Positions 17,751 through 26,933 of a stretch of 64,000 nucleotides of DNA are shown piece by piece. The notes beneath the pieces are model-generated. The model was not told the origin of the DNA. It searched no databases and saw nothing but the letters and a program-made list of their open reading frames with translations. The DNA lies in assembly GCF_010728325.1 (NCBI RefSeq), contig NZ_AP022570.1, positions 62,001-126,000 of the forward strand, in the 5' to 3' direction. How positions within the stretch are numbered: the first letter of the stretch is position 1; every line of letters begins with the position of its first letter. The position numbers were made by a program, and so were the translations under genes. This stretch comes from Mycolicibacterium poriferae (GTDB taxonomy: Bacteria; Actinomycetota; Actinomycetes; Mycobacteriales; Mycobacteriaceae).

Positions 17751-18572
17751 CTATCCCGACATCGGGCCACGACCCCTGCGCGCCGTCTCCATGTCGTCGG
17801 CGATGAATCCCTCAATGAAGCCGCGCAACATGTCTGCAGTGACGGGCTCGGCGTATCCGGCATCGGCCGCATATAGGTAGTCCCCGTCGCCGCTGACGTT
17901 CACCCACTGCAGGATTCTCCGCTGCGGATCAGTTCCCCACCACCGCGCCGGCTCGTAGCGCGTCTGCACCGTGCCGCTGGCCGTGACGTCCTGGATATCG
18001 ACCACAGAGATGGCCGGCTCGTCGACATCGGTCGGCGGCAGCGGGAAGCCGAGGTCGTCGTGCTCCTCGATGGATTCCGGCGGCTCTGGAAGGTGGTTCC
18101 CGCCTCGCGCCACCGCAATCCGGGGGTGCGCACCTGCGCCGATCAGCCCGACCGATTCTGTGATCACGGCAGCCAACGCGCTCGGCGCCACCGCGAACAC
18201 GTCGACGACGTCGACCCCGTCAGAGTCGATTCCTTGGGCCGCGACGAACCCGAGCGCGCCCGCGCGAACCGCATGCAGACGTAGATCGTCCTGGCCGAGT
18301 TGGCGCACCCGGCATTCGACGCAGACATGGGCTCGCACAAGCGCTTCCACCCATGCTCGAACGCGGTAGAGGTCGCCATCGGCGAGCCGCTGAGCGATCG
18401 GTCGCACCTGCCTGGTGACGAGCCAGACAGATCCGACCGGTCGGCGGCGGCCGAGCGGATACGGCAGTGCGTTCCGTCCGTAGAGTTCGCAGGCCGTCTC
18501 CAGATCGACCACCGCGATGGTCCCTGTGTGTTCAGCGGAAATCGCCGTAGCAAGACTCGGCCTGAACGTCAT
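17751..18572 (-). CDS. EspG-like ESX secretion-associated chaperone
   Basis: The protein has 273 residues from ATG 18572 (ATG 18581 is also in frame; neither has a strong ribosome site). Features recalling the EspG family are the early VVDLETACELYG and LPYPLGRRRPVGS, the arrangement of strands and helices in LADGDLYRVRAWVEALVRAH (20 residues), and the late WWGTDPQRRILQWV followed by a C-terminal helix. EspG proteins bind PE/PPE or related type VII substrates in the cytosol. It points toward the three-gene cassette with a 52-bp gap. The family call is from pattern, not from a search. Confidence 0.55.
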   Translation of the reverse strand: MTFRPSLATAISAEHTGTIAVVDLETACELYGRNALPYPLGRRRPVGSVWLVTRQVRPIAQRLADGDLYRVRAWVEALVRAHVCVECRVRQLGQDDLRLHAVRAGALGFVAAQGIDSDGVDVVDVFAVAPSALAAVITESVGLIGAGAHPRIAVARGGNHLPEPPESIEEHDDLGFPLPPTDVDEPAISVVDIQDVTASGTVQTRYEPARWWGTDPQRRILQWVNVSGDGDYLYAADAGYAEPVTADMLRGFIEGFIADDMETARRGRGPMSG

Positions 18573-18701
18573 ACATGCCATTCTGCGTCGCCCACGCGGC
18601 GTCTTCACCGACTGGTCGTCCGTGCGCCGACGGTAGGCTCGGTGCAACGCTGGGGGCGTCATCCGTGCCATGTCGGAACGAATGCAGAACGGGGGCTTTG
18701 C

Positions 18702-19631
18702 GTGGCAACGAGGATCGACAGGCGGGTGGCGCTCGACGGCGATCAGCGCCTGCGCCGCGCCCGGCACCGCTGGACCGCGGTGTTGATCGGCGCGCTGTTG
18801 TTCGGCGTGGCGGTCTACCTGCTGGCCGTCCACACGCGGACCGGGCAGCGCCTCGAGGACGCCGCGCTGCGCGGCGCCACCCAGGTCGACGCCGACCTCC
18901 GCCAGACCGCGCTGGACATGTTCCACACCATCACGGTCACCTCACAGCTGGCCGCGGCGTTCCTCGTCGGCCTGATCGGGTTGCTGCGCCGACAGGTGTG
19001 GCTGGCCGTCGCCGGCGTCGGCGTGATCCTCGGCGGGCAGGCCGTCACCCAAGTGCTGAAGTACCACGTGCTGTCGCGCCCCGACCTCGTCTCCATCAAC
19101 GGCACGTTCGCCGACAACACCCTGCCCAGCGGTCACACCACCGCGGCGATGTCGCTGTTGTTCGCGACATTGATCGTGATGCCGTACCGGTTCCGCGGGG
19201 TGGCGATGTTCGTGACGCTGACGTGGGCGGTGGGAATCGGCGCCTACACCGTCATCATCAGGGCGCACCGACTCTCCGACACGCTGGCCGCCGACGCCGT
19301 CGCCCTCGTCGTGGCGTGCGCGGCGTCGCACTTCCTGGCGCGCACCGGCCGGATCCGGGCGGTGATCTCACCGAGCGCCGCGCGGTTCACGTTGCGCACG
19401 GTGTTCGTCGTTCTCGTCGGTGCGGTCGGCGCGGCGAGCCTGACCCTCGGACTGGTGCAGGTGCTCAACGCGGCCTCGGCTCATCTCAACGACCGGCCCG
19501 CCGAGTGGCACCTGTTCCTGGGTTCGCAATGGCTGGCCGCCGCGGGCTCGATCGGGGCGGCCCTGCTGTTCTGGTGGACGTGGCACCGCCTGGAGACCAA
19601 GCGCAGCGGCGACCCGGTCAGCACCCGCTAG
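18702..19631 (+). CDS. PAP2-superfamily membrane phosphatase
   Basis: The protein has 309 residues from GTG 18702; the frame is open upstream without membrane or family features. Several transmembrane segments are present. The PAP2 triad motifs are KYHVLSRPDL, LPSGHTTAAM and RAHRLSDTLAAD, with the essential His in the last two. It likely dephosphorylates a lipid phosphate (phosphatidate or polyprenyl pyrophosphate) on the outer face. It is divergent from the EspG-like gene with a 129-bp spacer in which I see no clear operator. Confidence 0.85.
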   Translation: MATRIDRRVALDGDQRLRRARHRWTAVLIGALLFGVAVYLLAVHTRTGQRLEDAALRGATQVDADLRQTALDMFHTITVTSQLAAAFLVGLIGLLRRQVWLAVAGVGVILGGQAVTQVLKYHVLSRPDLVSINGTFADNTLPSGHTTAAMSLLFATLIVMPYRFRGVAMFVTLTWAVGIGAYTVIIRAHRLSDTLAADAVALVVACAASHFLARTGRIRAVISPSAARFTLRTVFVVLVGAVGAASLTLGLVQVLNAASAHLNDRPAEWHLFLGSQWLAAAGSIGAALLFWWTWHRLETKRSGDPVSTR

Positions 19632-19634
19632 AAG

Positions 19635-19772
19635 TCAGGCCGTCGGCTCGCCGGCGTCCTTATCGACGTCGGGGGTGTCTTCGCGGTGCTTGCCCTCTTC
19701 CTCGGCTTCGCGCTTGGCGCGCGACGCAGCGGAGCCCTCTTCGTCGTCGTAGATCCCTTTTCCTCGAGTCAT
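19635..19772 (-). CDS. 45-residue highly charged small protein
   Basis: ATG 19772 has a near-perfect ribosome site (GAAAGGAGG, 4 bp spacing). The product begins MTRGKGIYDDEEGS and ends DVDKDAGEPTA; more than half of the residues are charged, with alternating acidic and basic runs. No membrane segment or Cys is present. Its stop lies 3 bp from the end of the PAP2 gene (convergent). It follows the F420-oxidoreductase gene by 11 bp on the same strand, so it may be the tail gene of that transcript. Function unknown. Confidence 0.65.
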   Translation of the reverse strand: MTRGKGIYDDEEGSAASRAKREAEEEGKHREDTPDVDKDAGEPTA

Positions 19773-19783
19773 CGAGCCTCCTT

Positions 19784-20770
19784 TCAGCGTGAAGCGTCGC
19801 GGAGCTTGTCCAGCAGCGGACCCGCCGCCTCCTTGAGGAACAGGTCCTGATTCTCGTCACCGATCTGGACGAGCGCAATGTCGGTGAACCCAGCCTCCCA
19901 GTACGCGCGCACTGCCTCGACGATTCCGTCGAGATCGGGTCCGCACGGAATGGACTCGGCGACGTCCTCGGGCCGGACGTACTGGGTCGCCGCGGCGAAG
20001 CCCGCCGTCGTGGGGATGTCGGCGTTGACGGCCCACCCGCCGGAGAACCAGCGGAACTGGTCGTGCGCGCGCGTGACGGCGGCGTCGCGGTCGGGATCCC
20101 AGCAGACGGGGATCTGGCCGATCACCCGGGAATCTTCGGGCAGTCCGGTCGCGCGACGCCGGTCATGCCACCCGGTGACGAGCTCCTTGTCCGGTTCGGT
20201 GGTGATGAGGTGGTCGGCCAGCGCAGTGAACTGCTCCACCGAGCGCTCACCGGACACCGCGGCCGCGATGGCCACCGGAACCTCGGGCACGTCCCAGATC
20301 CGCGCGGAGTCGACCTCGAAGTAGTCGCCCTTCCAGTCGACGAGCTCACCGGTGAGCAGCTCCCGGATGATCCGGATCGCTTCGGCCAGCATTTCCTGTC
20401 GGCGCGCCACGGTCGGCCAGCGGTGACCCACGACGTGCTCGTTGAGGTTCTCCCCGCTGCCCACGCCGAGGGTGAACCGGCCGTCGGCGAGGATTTGCAT
20501 CGTGGCCGCCTTCTGCGCGACGACGGCGGGGTGGTAGCGCATGGTCGGGCAGGTGATGTAGGTCATCAACTCGACGCGCTCGGTGGCGTGGGCGACGGCA
20601 CCCAACATGGACCAGGCGTAGCACGCGTGGCCCTGCGAGGAGAGCCACGGAAAGTAGTGGTCGCTGCTCACCTCGAAGTCGAATCCGGCCTGTTCAGCCG
20701 AAACGGCATAACGGACAAGGTCTTTGGGTCCACTCTGCTCAGTCATCAGGGTGTAGCCGAATCGGGTCAT
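19784..20770 (-). CDS. F420-dependent LLM-class oxidoreductase (G6PDH-like family)
   Basis: The protein has 328 residues, start chosen at ATG 20770 (MTRFGYTLMTEQ), where family similarity begins. TIM-barrel luciferase-like features are SSDHYFPWLSSQGH and TYITCPTMRYHPAVVAQ, then GRFTLGVGSGENLNEH, which binds F420 phosphate in the FGD-like group. The SGENLNEHVVG region is characteristic of FGD and relatives. It oxidises or reduces a small substrate with deazaflavin F420; the substrate is unknown. Divergent from the next gene with a 106-bp spacer. Confidence 0.85.
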   Translation of the reverse strand: MTRFGYTLMTEQSGPKDLVRYAVSAEQAGFDFEVSSDHYFPWLSSQGHACYAWSMLGAVAHATERVELMTYITCPTMRYHPAVVAQKAATMQILADGRFTLGVGSGENLNEHVVGHRWPTVARRQEMLAEAIRIIRELLTGELVDWKGDYFEVDSARIWDVPEVPVAIAAAVSGERSVEQFTALADHLITTEPDKELVTGWHDRRRATGLPEDSRVIGQIPVCWDPDRDAAVTRAHDQFRWFSGGWAVNADIPTTAGFAAATQYVRPEDVAESIPCGPDLDGIVEAVRAYWEAGFTDIALVQIGDENQDLFLKEAAGPLLDKLRDASR

Positions 20771-20876
20771 GCGCAGCGGGGTACCCCGTTGACCAACACC
20801 AAAACGGTGGCTGCCCGTCGCTGCGCGGACGGTGTCGACGTTGTCAATCGTTGCCGGCGTCGACAAGATGGTGATC

Positions 20877-22040
20877 ATGACCCATGACGCCGGCGGCTAC
20901 GGCTCACCTCAGGGCCCACCGCCCGGGTACGGTCCACCCCCGGGCTACGCCCCGCCGCCCGGGTACGGACCGCCACCGGGTTACGGACCACCCCCGGGTT
21001 ACGGACCACCGCCTGGCTACGGCCCACCGCCGGGTTACGGGCCACCTCCCGGCTACGGACCGCCGGTACTCAAACCGGGCGTCGTTCCGCTGCGACCGCT
21101 GACCCTGTCGGACATGTTCAACGGTGCAGTCGCCTACATCCGCGCGAATCCCAAGGCCACGCTGGGTCTGACGACGATCGTGGTGGTGGTGGCGCAGGTC
21201 ATCGCGCTGCTGTTGTCGCTGTGGCCGTTCGCCTTCAGCGGCGACCTGACGCAGTCTCTGGACGGGGACGACCCCTCCACCGGGGCGATGGTCAGCTGGA
21301 TCGCCTCCAGCCTGGGCTCGTCGCTGACCACCGCGCTCTCGACGATCCTGCTCAGCGGCCTGCTCACCGTGGTCATCGGCCGGTCGATCTTCGGTGCCGG
21401 CATCACCATCGGCGAGGCGTGGCGCCGGTTGCGGCCGCGACTGTGGGCGCTGATCGCCTTCACCGTGCTGCAGGCGCTCGGCGCACTGCTGCTGATCGGG
21501 GTCGTGGTCGGGATCATCGTCGGCGTGGCGGTCGCCGGGAACGGGTGGGCCGCGTTCTTCATCGGCGCGCCGCTGGTGTTCGCCCTGATCATCGGGTTGG
21601 TCTACCTCGCCGTGATGCTGGCGTTCACGCCGTCGGCGATCGTGCTCGAGCGCCGGGACATCATCTCGGCCATCAAACGCTCGTTCAGCCTGATCAAGGG
21701 CGATTTCTGGCGGGTCCTCGGCATCCGGCTGCTCGCGGTGCTGGTGGCGCAACTGGTGGCGGCGGCGGTCGCGATCCCGTTCACCATCGGCGGGCAGCTC
21801 ATGCTGGGCGCCTCGGCGGCGCTGGCCACCGAGATCCTCGCTCTGGTGATGCTGTCGGTGGGCGCTGTGGTCGGCCAGATCATCACCGGACCGTTCAGTG
21901 CCGGGGTGATCGTGCTGCAGTACACCGACCGCAGGATCCGAGCCGAAGCGTTCGACCTGGTGTTGCAGACCGGTGCCGCCGCGGGCCCCGGGGCCGCGCC
22001 GGAGTCCACCGACGACCTGTGGCTGACCGGCCCGCGCTGA
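20877..22040 (+). CDS. Polytopic membrane protein with PPPGYG repeat N-terminus
   Basis: The protein has 387 residues from ATG 20877 (ATG 20868 also possible). The N-terminus carries eight PPPGYG repeats. About six hydrophobic segments follow, including FTVLQALGALLLIGVVVGII, with a LIKGDFWRVLGIRLL loop typical of glycerophosphoryl-diester-phosphodiesterase-type membrane domains. Rv3689 is the positional counterpart. It is first of a run of five closely spaced genes ending in DUF58 and may take part in envelope assembly with the MoxR ATPase. The role is not established. Confidence 0.75.
   Translation: MTHDAGGYGSPQGPPPGYGPPPGYAPPPGYGPPPGYGPPPGYGPPPGYGPPPGYGPPPGYGPPVLKPGVVPLRPLTLSDMFNGAVAYIRANPKATLGLTTIVVVVAQVIALLLSLWPFAFSGDLTQSLDGDDPSTGAMVSWIASSLGSSLTTALSTILLSGLLTVVIGRSIFGAGITIGEAWRRLRPRLWALIAFTVLQALGALLLIGVVVGIIVGVAVAGNGWAAFFIGAPLVFALIIGLVYLAVMLAFTPSAIVLERRDIISAIKRSFSLIKGDFWRVLGIRLLAVLVAQLVAAAVAIPFTIGGQLMLGASAALATEILALVMLSVGAVVGQIITGPFSAGVIVLQYTDRRIRAEAFDLVLQTGAAAGPGAAPESTDDLWLTGPR
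20916..21059 (+). repeat. 18-bp coding repeat, eight PPPGYG units
   Basis: Eight in-frame 18-bp units encode PPPGYG (one reads PPPGYA). Codons vary between units, so the repeat is older than a recent replication slip and is probably kept by selection on the protein. Pro-Gly-Tyr tracts of this type make flexible cytosolic tails in many actinobacterial membrane proteins. Confidence 0.95.
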
Positions 22041-22041
22041 C

Positions 22042-22692
22042 GTGGCCCAGATCGACATCGACCGTGATGCGGCGCACGACGCCGCCCAGAGCGAGCTCGC
22101 CAAGGCGATCTATCCCAAGCCCTCCCTCGGTGATCAGATCATGAGCTGGATCGAAGACCTGCTCTACCGGGCCGTGACCTACGGGGCCGAGCTGCCGGGC
22201 GGCTGGTTCACCGTGGCGGTGCTGGTGCTGCTGGTGGTGATCGCGGTCATCGTCGCGGTGCGCATCGCCCGCCGTGCGATGAAGACCAGCCGGTCGGCAA
22301 CGGTCACCCTGTTCGACGACCACGAGCTCAGCGCCGCCGAGCACCGCACGACCGCCGAGACGTTCGCCTCCTCACAGCAGTGGGCGCCCGCCATCCGGCA
22401 CCGCGTCCGCGCCGTCGCCCGCCAACTCGAGGAAGACGGAATTCTCGACCGCGTCCCCGGCCGCACCGCCACCGAGCTCGCCCGCGTGGCCGGGCGCGCG
22501 TTGCCCACACTCGCCGACGAACTGGGTTTGGCCGCAACGACGTTCAACGACGTGACCTACGGTGAGCGACCCGGCACCGAGGCGAGCTACCGACAGGTCG
22601 TGGCGCTTGACGGCAGGCTCGGCGACCGGGCGACCTCCGGCCCGGGGTCGCCTCAGCAGCCCGTCGCGCCGAGCTGGGCCGAGGTGCGATGA
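22042..22692 (+). CDS. DUF4129 domain protein
   Basis: The protein has 216 residues, GTG start one base after the previous stop. A single transmembrane helix (TVAVLVLLVVIAVIVAVRIA) lies at about 55-75. A DUF4129-type cytosolic helix bundle follows (LEEDGILDRVPGRTATELAR). DUF4129 is usually found with transglutaminase, DUF58 and MoxR genes, exactly as here. Its last bases overlap the next start (ATGA). Positional counterpart of Rv3690. No catalytic residues are seen. Confidence 0.85.
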   Translation: MAQIDIDRDAAHDAAQSELAKAIYPKPSLGDQIMSWIEDLLYRAVTYGAELPGGWFTVAVLVLLVVIAVIVAVRIARRAMKTSRSATVTLFDDHELSAAEHRTTAETFASSQQWAPAIRHRVRAVARQLEEDGILDRVPGRTATELARVAGRALPTLADELGLAATTFNDVTYGERPGTEASYRQVVALDGRLGDRATSGPGSPQQPVAPSWAEVR

Positions 22693-23833
22693 CGCCCACG
22701 TCGACGGCGGTCGGCCCGACCATGACCGCACGGTGGCGCGGCGTGCGCTGGGTACTGGTGGCCGTCGTGGTCATCGTCGCGGTCGCTGTCGCCGGCGCCT
22801 ACCTGTCCGGGCCGCGCTCCGGTGGCCCGATGGATCCTGACTCGACCGCCGAGGACGGTGCGCACGCCCTGGTCGCGTTGCTGCGCGACCGCGGCGTCAC
22901 CGTCGTCGAAGCGGCCGACCTCGCCAGCGTGGAGCGCGCGGCGCGGCCGGACACCTTGCTGATCGTGGCGCAGACCCCTGACCTCCACGGCGAGGAACTG
23001 CTGGGCCGGCTGGCCGCCCTTCCGGGTGATCGCCTGCTGGTGCAACCCTCGGGCGCCACCCGGGAAGCGCTGGCGCCCCGACTCGACGCGGGCGAGCCCA
23101 CCGATTTCGGCGGTCTGCGGCCGGACTGCGACCTGCGGGAGGCCACCCGGGCCGGTGCGGTGCGGTTCGACGGCGCCGACACCTTCGACGCTGCGGGCGC
23201 GGTGCCGGTGACCCGGTGCTACGACGGGGCGCTGGCCCGCTACACGGTCGGCGAGCGCACCGTCACCGCAGTGGGCAGCGCCCACGTCATGGCCAACGGC
23301 GGATTGCTGCAGGAAGGCAACGCCGCGTTGGCCATGAACCTCGCCGGCACCCGGCAGCGGGCGATCTGGTATGCGCCGCAGTTCGCCCAGTTCGACGATT
23401 TCGGCGGGGACGCAACACTTTCCGACCTCGTTCCAGAGCAGGTTGGTTGGCTGGTCTTCCAGTTGGTGCTGGTGGTGGCACTGCTGGCGCTGTGGAAGAT
23501 CCGCCGCGTCGGTCCGCTGGTCGCCGAGCAGCTGCCCGTGGTGGTGCGCGCGTCGGAAACCGTGGAGGGCCGCGGGCGCATGTACCGCGCGCACCGGGCC
23601 CGCGATCGTTCCGCCGAGGCGCTGCGCACAGCGACGCTGCACAGGATGCTGCCGCGGCTGGGACTCGGGCCGGCGGCGTCGCCCGATTCCGTCGCCCACG
23701 CGGTGCACCAGCGGTGCGGGCTGGATCCGCACCACGTGGCCCGTACTCTCTACGGACCGCCACCGGTCACCGACGACGAGTTGGTGGGCCTGGCCGGCGC
23801 GCTCGACGACATCGAAAGGCAGGTCGCACGTTC

Positions 23834-23837
<4 letters not shown>
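22689..23837 (+). CDS. DUF4350 membrane protein
   Basis: The protein has 382 residues. There is an N-terminal membrane helix at about 15-35. A Rossmann-like outer domain follows (DGAHALVALLRDRGVTVVEA, then TLLIVAQTPDL) as in DUF4350. A second helix near 255-275 (VFQLVLVVALLALW) precedes a cytosolic C-terminus. It overlaps both neighbours by 4 bp, so it is a fixed part of the moxR operon. Positional counterpart of Rv3691. Its role is unknown. Confidence 0.85.
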
Positions 23838-24796
<959 letters not shown>

Positions 24797-24800
24797 ATCC

Positions 24801-26123
24801 GTGGTTCTCACCGGACGGGTCGGGCTGATCGCACTGCTGTGCGCGGTGCCGATCACGCTGTCGTCACGCCCGGCTCTGGTGTTCGGCGTGACGCTGGCCG
24901 CGCTGACCGTCGCCGTCGTGGCCGACGCCCTCCTGGCGGGCAGCCCTCGCAAGCTCGAACTGGTCAGGGACGGAGCACAATCCGCACGACTGGGTCAGCC
25001 GGTCGAAACCACCCTGAGCCTCACGAATCGGGGGCGGCGGCGCTTTCGCGGAGTGGTGCGCGACGCCTGGGCCCCCAGCGCGCGAGCGCAGCCGCGCACA
25101 CATCCGGTGAACATCGCTGCCGGCCAACAGGTTCGGGTGCAGACCCGGCTGCAGCCGGTGCGCCGCGGCGATCAGGTGTCCGCACTGGTCACGGCGCGCT
25201 CGATAGGGCCGCTCGGCCTGGCCGGGCGTCAGGGTTCGCACCGGGTGCCGTGGCGGATCCGGATCCTGCCTCCATTCCTGTCCCGCAAGCACCTGCCGTC
25301 GCGGCTGGCCCGGCTGCGCGAACTGGAAGGCATGACGCCGGTGCTGATCCGCGGCCAGGGCACCGAATTCGATTCGCTGCGCGAATATGTCGTCGGGGAC
25401 GACATCCGCTCGATCGACTGGCGGGCGACGGCTCGACGCGCGGACGTGGTGGTGCGCACATGGCGGCCCGAGCGGGACCGCCGGGTGGTGATCGTGCTGG
25501 ACACCGGAAGAACGTCGGCCGGGCGCGTCGGCGTGGACCCCACCGGGGCCGATCTGAGCGGCTGGCCGCGACTGGACTGGTCGATGGACGCCGCGTTGCT
25601 GCTTGCCGCGCTGGCGGCCCGCGCCGGTGACCACGTCGACTTCCTCGCCCACGATCGGGTCACCCGCGCCGGGGTTCTCAACGCCTCGCGCACCGAGTTG
25701 CTCGCCCAGCTGGTCGACGCGATGGCGCCGTTGGAGCCCGCACTGGTCGAATCGGATGCGCGGTCGATGGTCGCCGCCGTGCAGCGCCGCGAGCGACGCA
25801 GCGCGCTGGTGGTGCTGCTGACCGACCTGAACGCGTCGGCGATCGACGAGGGCCTGATCGGAGTGATTCCGCAGCTCACCGCCAAGCACCGGGTGATGCT
25901 GGCCGCGGTGGCGGACCCGCGGGTCGACAGCCTCGCCGCGGGACGCTCCGACGCGGTGGCCGTCTACGACGCCGCAGCCGCCGAGCGGGCCCGCAACGAC
26001 CGCCGCGAGGTGGCGGCGCGGCTGCGTGGCCTCGGTGTCGACGTCGTCGACGCGCCACCGGACGAACTCGCCCCCGCCCTGGCCGATCACTACCTCGCGA
26101 TGAAGGCCGCGGGCCGCCTGTAG
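24801..26123 (+). CDS. DUF58 protein with VWA-like domain
   Basis: The protein has 440 residues, GTG start 4 bp after moxR2. Two N-terminal hydrophobic segments are followed by a beta domain. The DUF58 signature is GTEFDSLREYVVGDDIRSID with WRATAR after it. A VWA-like core follows (VVIVLDTGRTS, then VVLLTDLNAS), with a partially degenerate metal-binding site. It is the expected partner of MoxR. Counterpart of Rv3693. The 177 bp after it hold no gene that I can support. Confidence 0.9.
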   Translation: MVLTGRVGLIALLCAVPITLSSRPALVFGVTLAALTVAVVADALLAGSPRKLELVRDGAQSARLGQPVETTLSLTNRGRRRFRGVVRDAWAPSARAQPRTHPVNIAAGQQVRVQTRLQPVRRGDQVSALVTARSIGPLGLAGRQGSHRVPWRIRILPPFLSRKHLPSRLARLRELEGMTPVLIRGQGTEFDSLREYVVGDDIRSIDWRATARRADVVVRTWRPERDRRVVIVLDTGRTSAGRVGVDPTGADLSGWPRLDWSMDAALLLAALAARAGDHVDFLAHDRVTRAGVLNASRTELLAQLVDAMAPLEPALVESDARSMVAAVQRRERRSALVVLLTDLNASAIDEGLIGVIPQLTAKHRVMLAAVADPRVDSLAAGRSDAVAVYDAAAAERARNDRREVAARLRGLGVDVVDAPPDELAPALADHYLAMKAAGRL

Positions 26124-26300
26124 GTCGTTGGTTAACGAAATCTGACGGTTCCCCGCCCCGGCTTGAGAACGAAATTGCCGGGTATTGAGATTTCCACGTG
26201 GACGCGTCGCACTGTTGCAGAATCACTGAGGTGGCCTGCCTGTCGACGGCGACCCACCCAGCGCGCACCCGCGGGCTGCGGAACCGAGTGCGGGGTGACG

Positions 26301-26933
26301 ATGCTGGGACAGCTCTACGAGCGGGCGCTGGGCGGTGAAGGATGCTGGATCCGCGACGCACGCGGCGGGGTGTCCGACCTGCCGGTCGCCCAGTGGTTGG
26401 GCGGCCACGGCGCCGACGAGCCGTTCGACACCGCGGTGATCGCCATGTGTGACGGGCCGACGATCGAGCTGGGCTGCGGGCCCGCCCGCCTGGTGGCCGG
26501 GCTGGTCCGGCGCGGCGTTCCGGCGCTGGGGGTGGACCAGTCGGCCGCGGCGGTACGACTGGCGCGTGGGCGCGGCACCCCGGTTCTGCACGGTGATGTC
26601 TTCGGACCGCTGCCGGGGGTGGGTCAGTGGGCGACCGTGCTGCTGGCCGACGGGACGGTGGGGTTGGGCGGTGACCCCCAGCGGCTCCTGGGCGTCGCGG
26701 CGCACTTGCTGCGCCGCGGTGGACGCTGCCTCGTCGAGGTCGACCCGACGCTCACCGGCGTGGTGACCAGCCGGATCAGGCTGGAATCCTCCGATGCGAT
26801 CGGCGAGTGGTTCCCCTGGGCGCGGGTCGGCGCCGACAGTGCCGCCCTGCTGGCCGAACAGGCCGGCCTCACCCTGGCCGGCCTGCACCGGCTGGGTACG
26901 CGGGTGGTCGCCAACCTCGCAGCGGTGCCGTGA
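26301..26933 (+). CDS. Class I SAM-dependent methyltransferase
   Basis: The protein has 210 residues from ATG 26301 (GTG 26295 possible). SAM motif I reads TIELGCGPARLVAGL near residue 55, the acidic motif II is LGVDQSAAAV, and the motif IV equivalent is ATVLLADGTVG. Its GTGA overlap with the next gene ties it to the molybdoenzyme-like fusion. I do not recognise the substrate. Confidence 0.8.
   Translation: MLGQLYERALGGEGCWIRDARGGVSDLPVAQWLGGHGADEPFDTAVIAMCDGPTIELGCGPARLVAGLVRRGVPALGVDQSAAAVRLARGRGTPVLHGDVFGPLPGVGQWATVLLADGTVGLGGDPQRLLGVAAHLLRRGGRCLVEVDPTLTGVVTSRIRLESSDAIGEWFPWARVGADSAALLAEQAGLTLAGLHRLGTRVVANLAAVP

Noticed and set aside
20916..21059. Repeat array as possible CRISPR
   Set aside because: Units are 18 bp, without spacers and in frame with a protein. 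No cas genes are present, and no CRISPR was seen elsewhere in the window.
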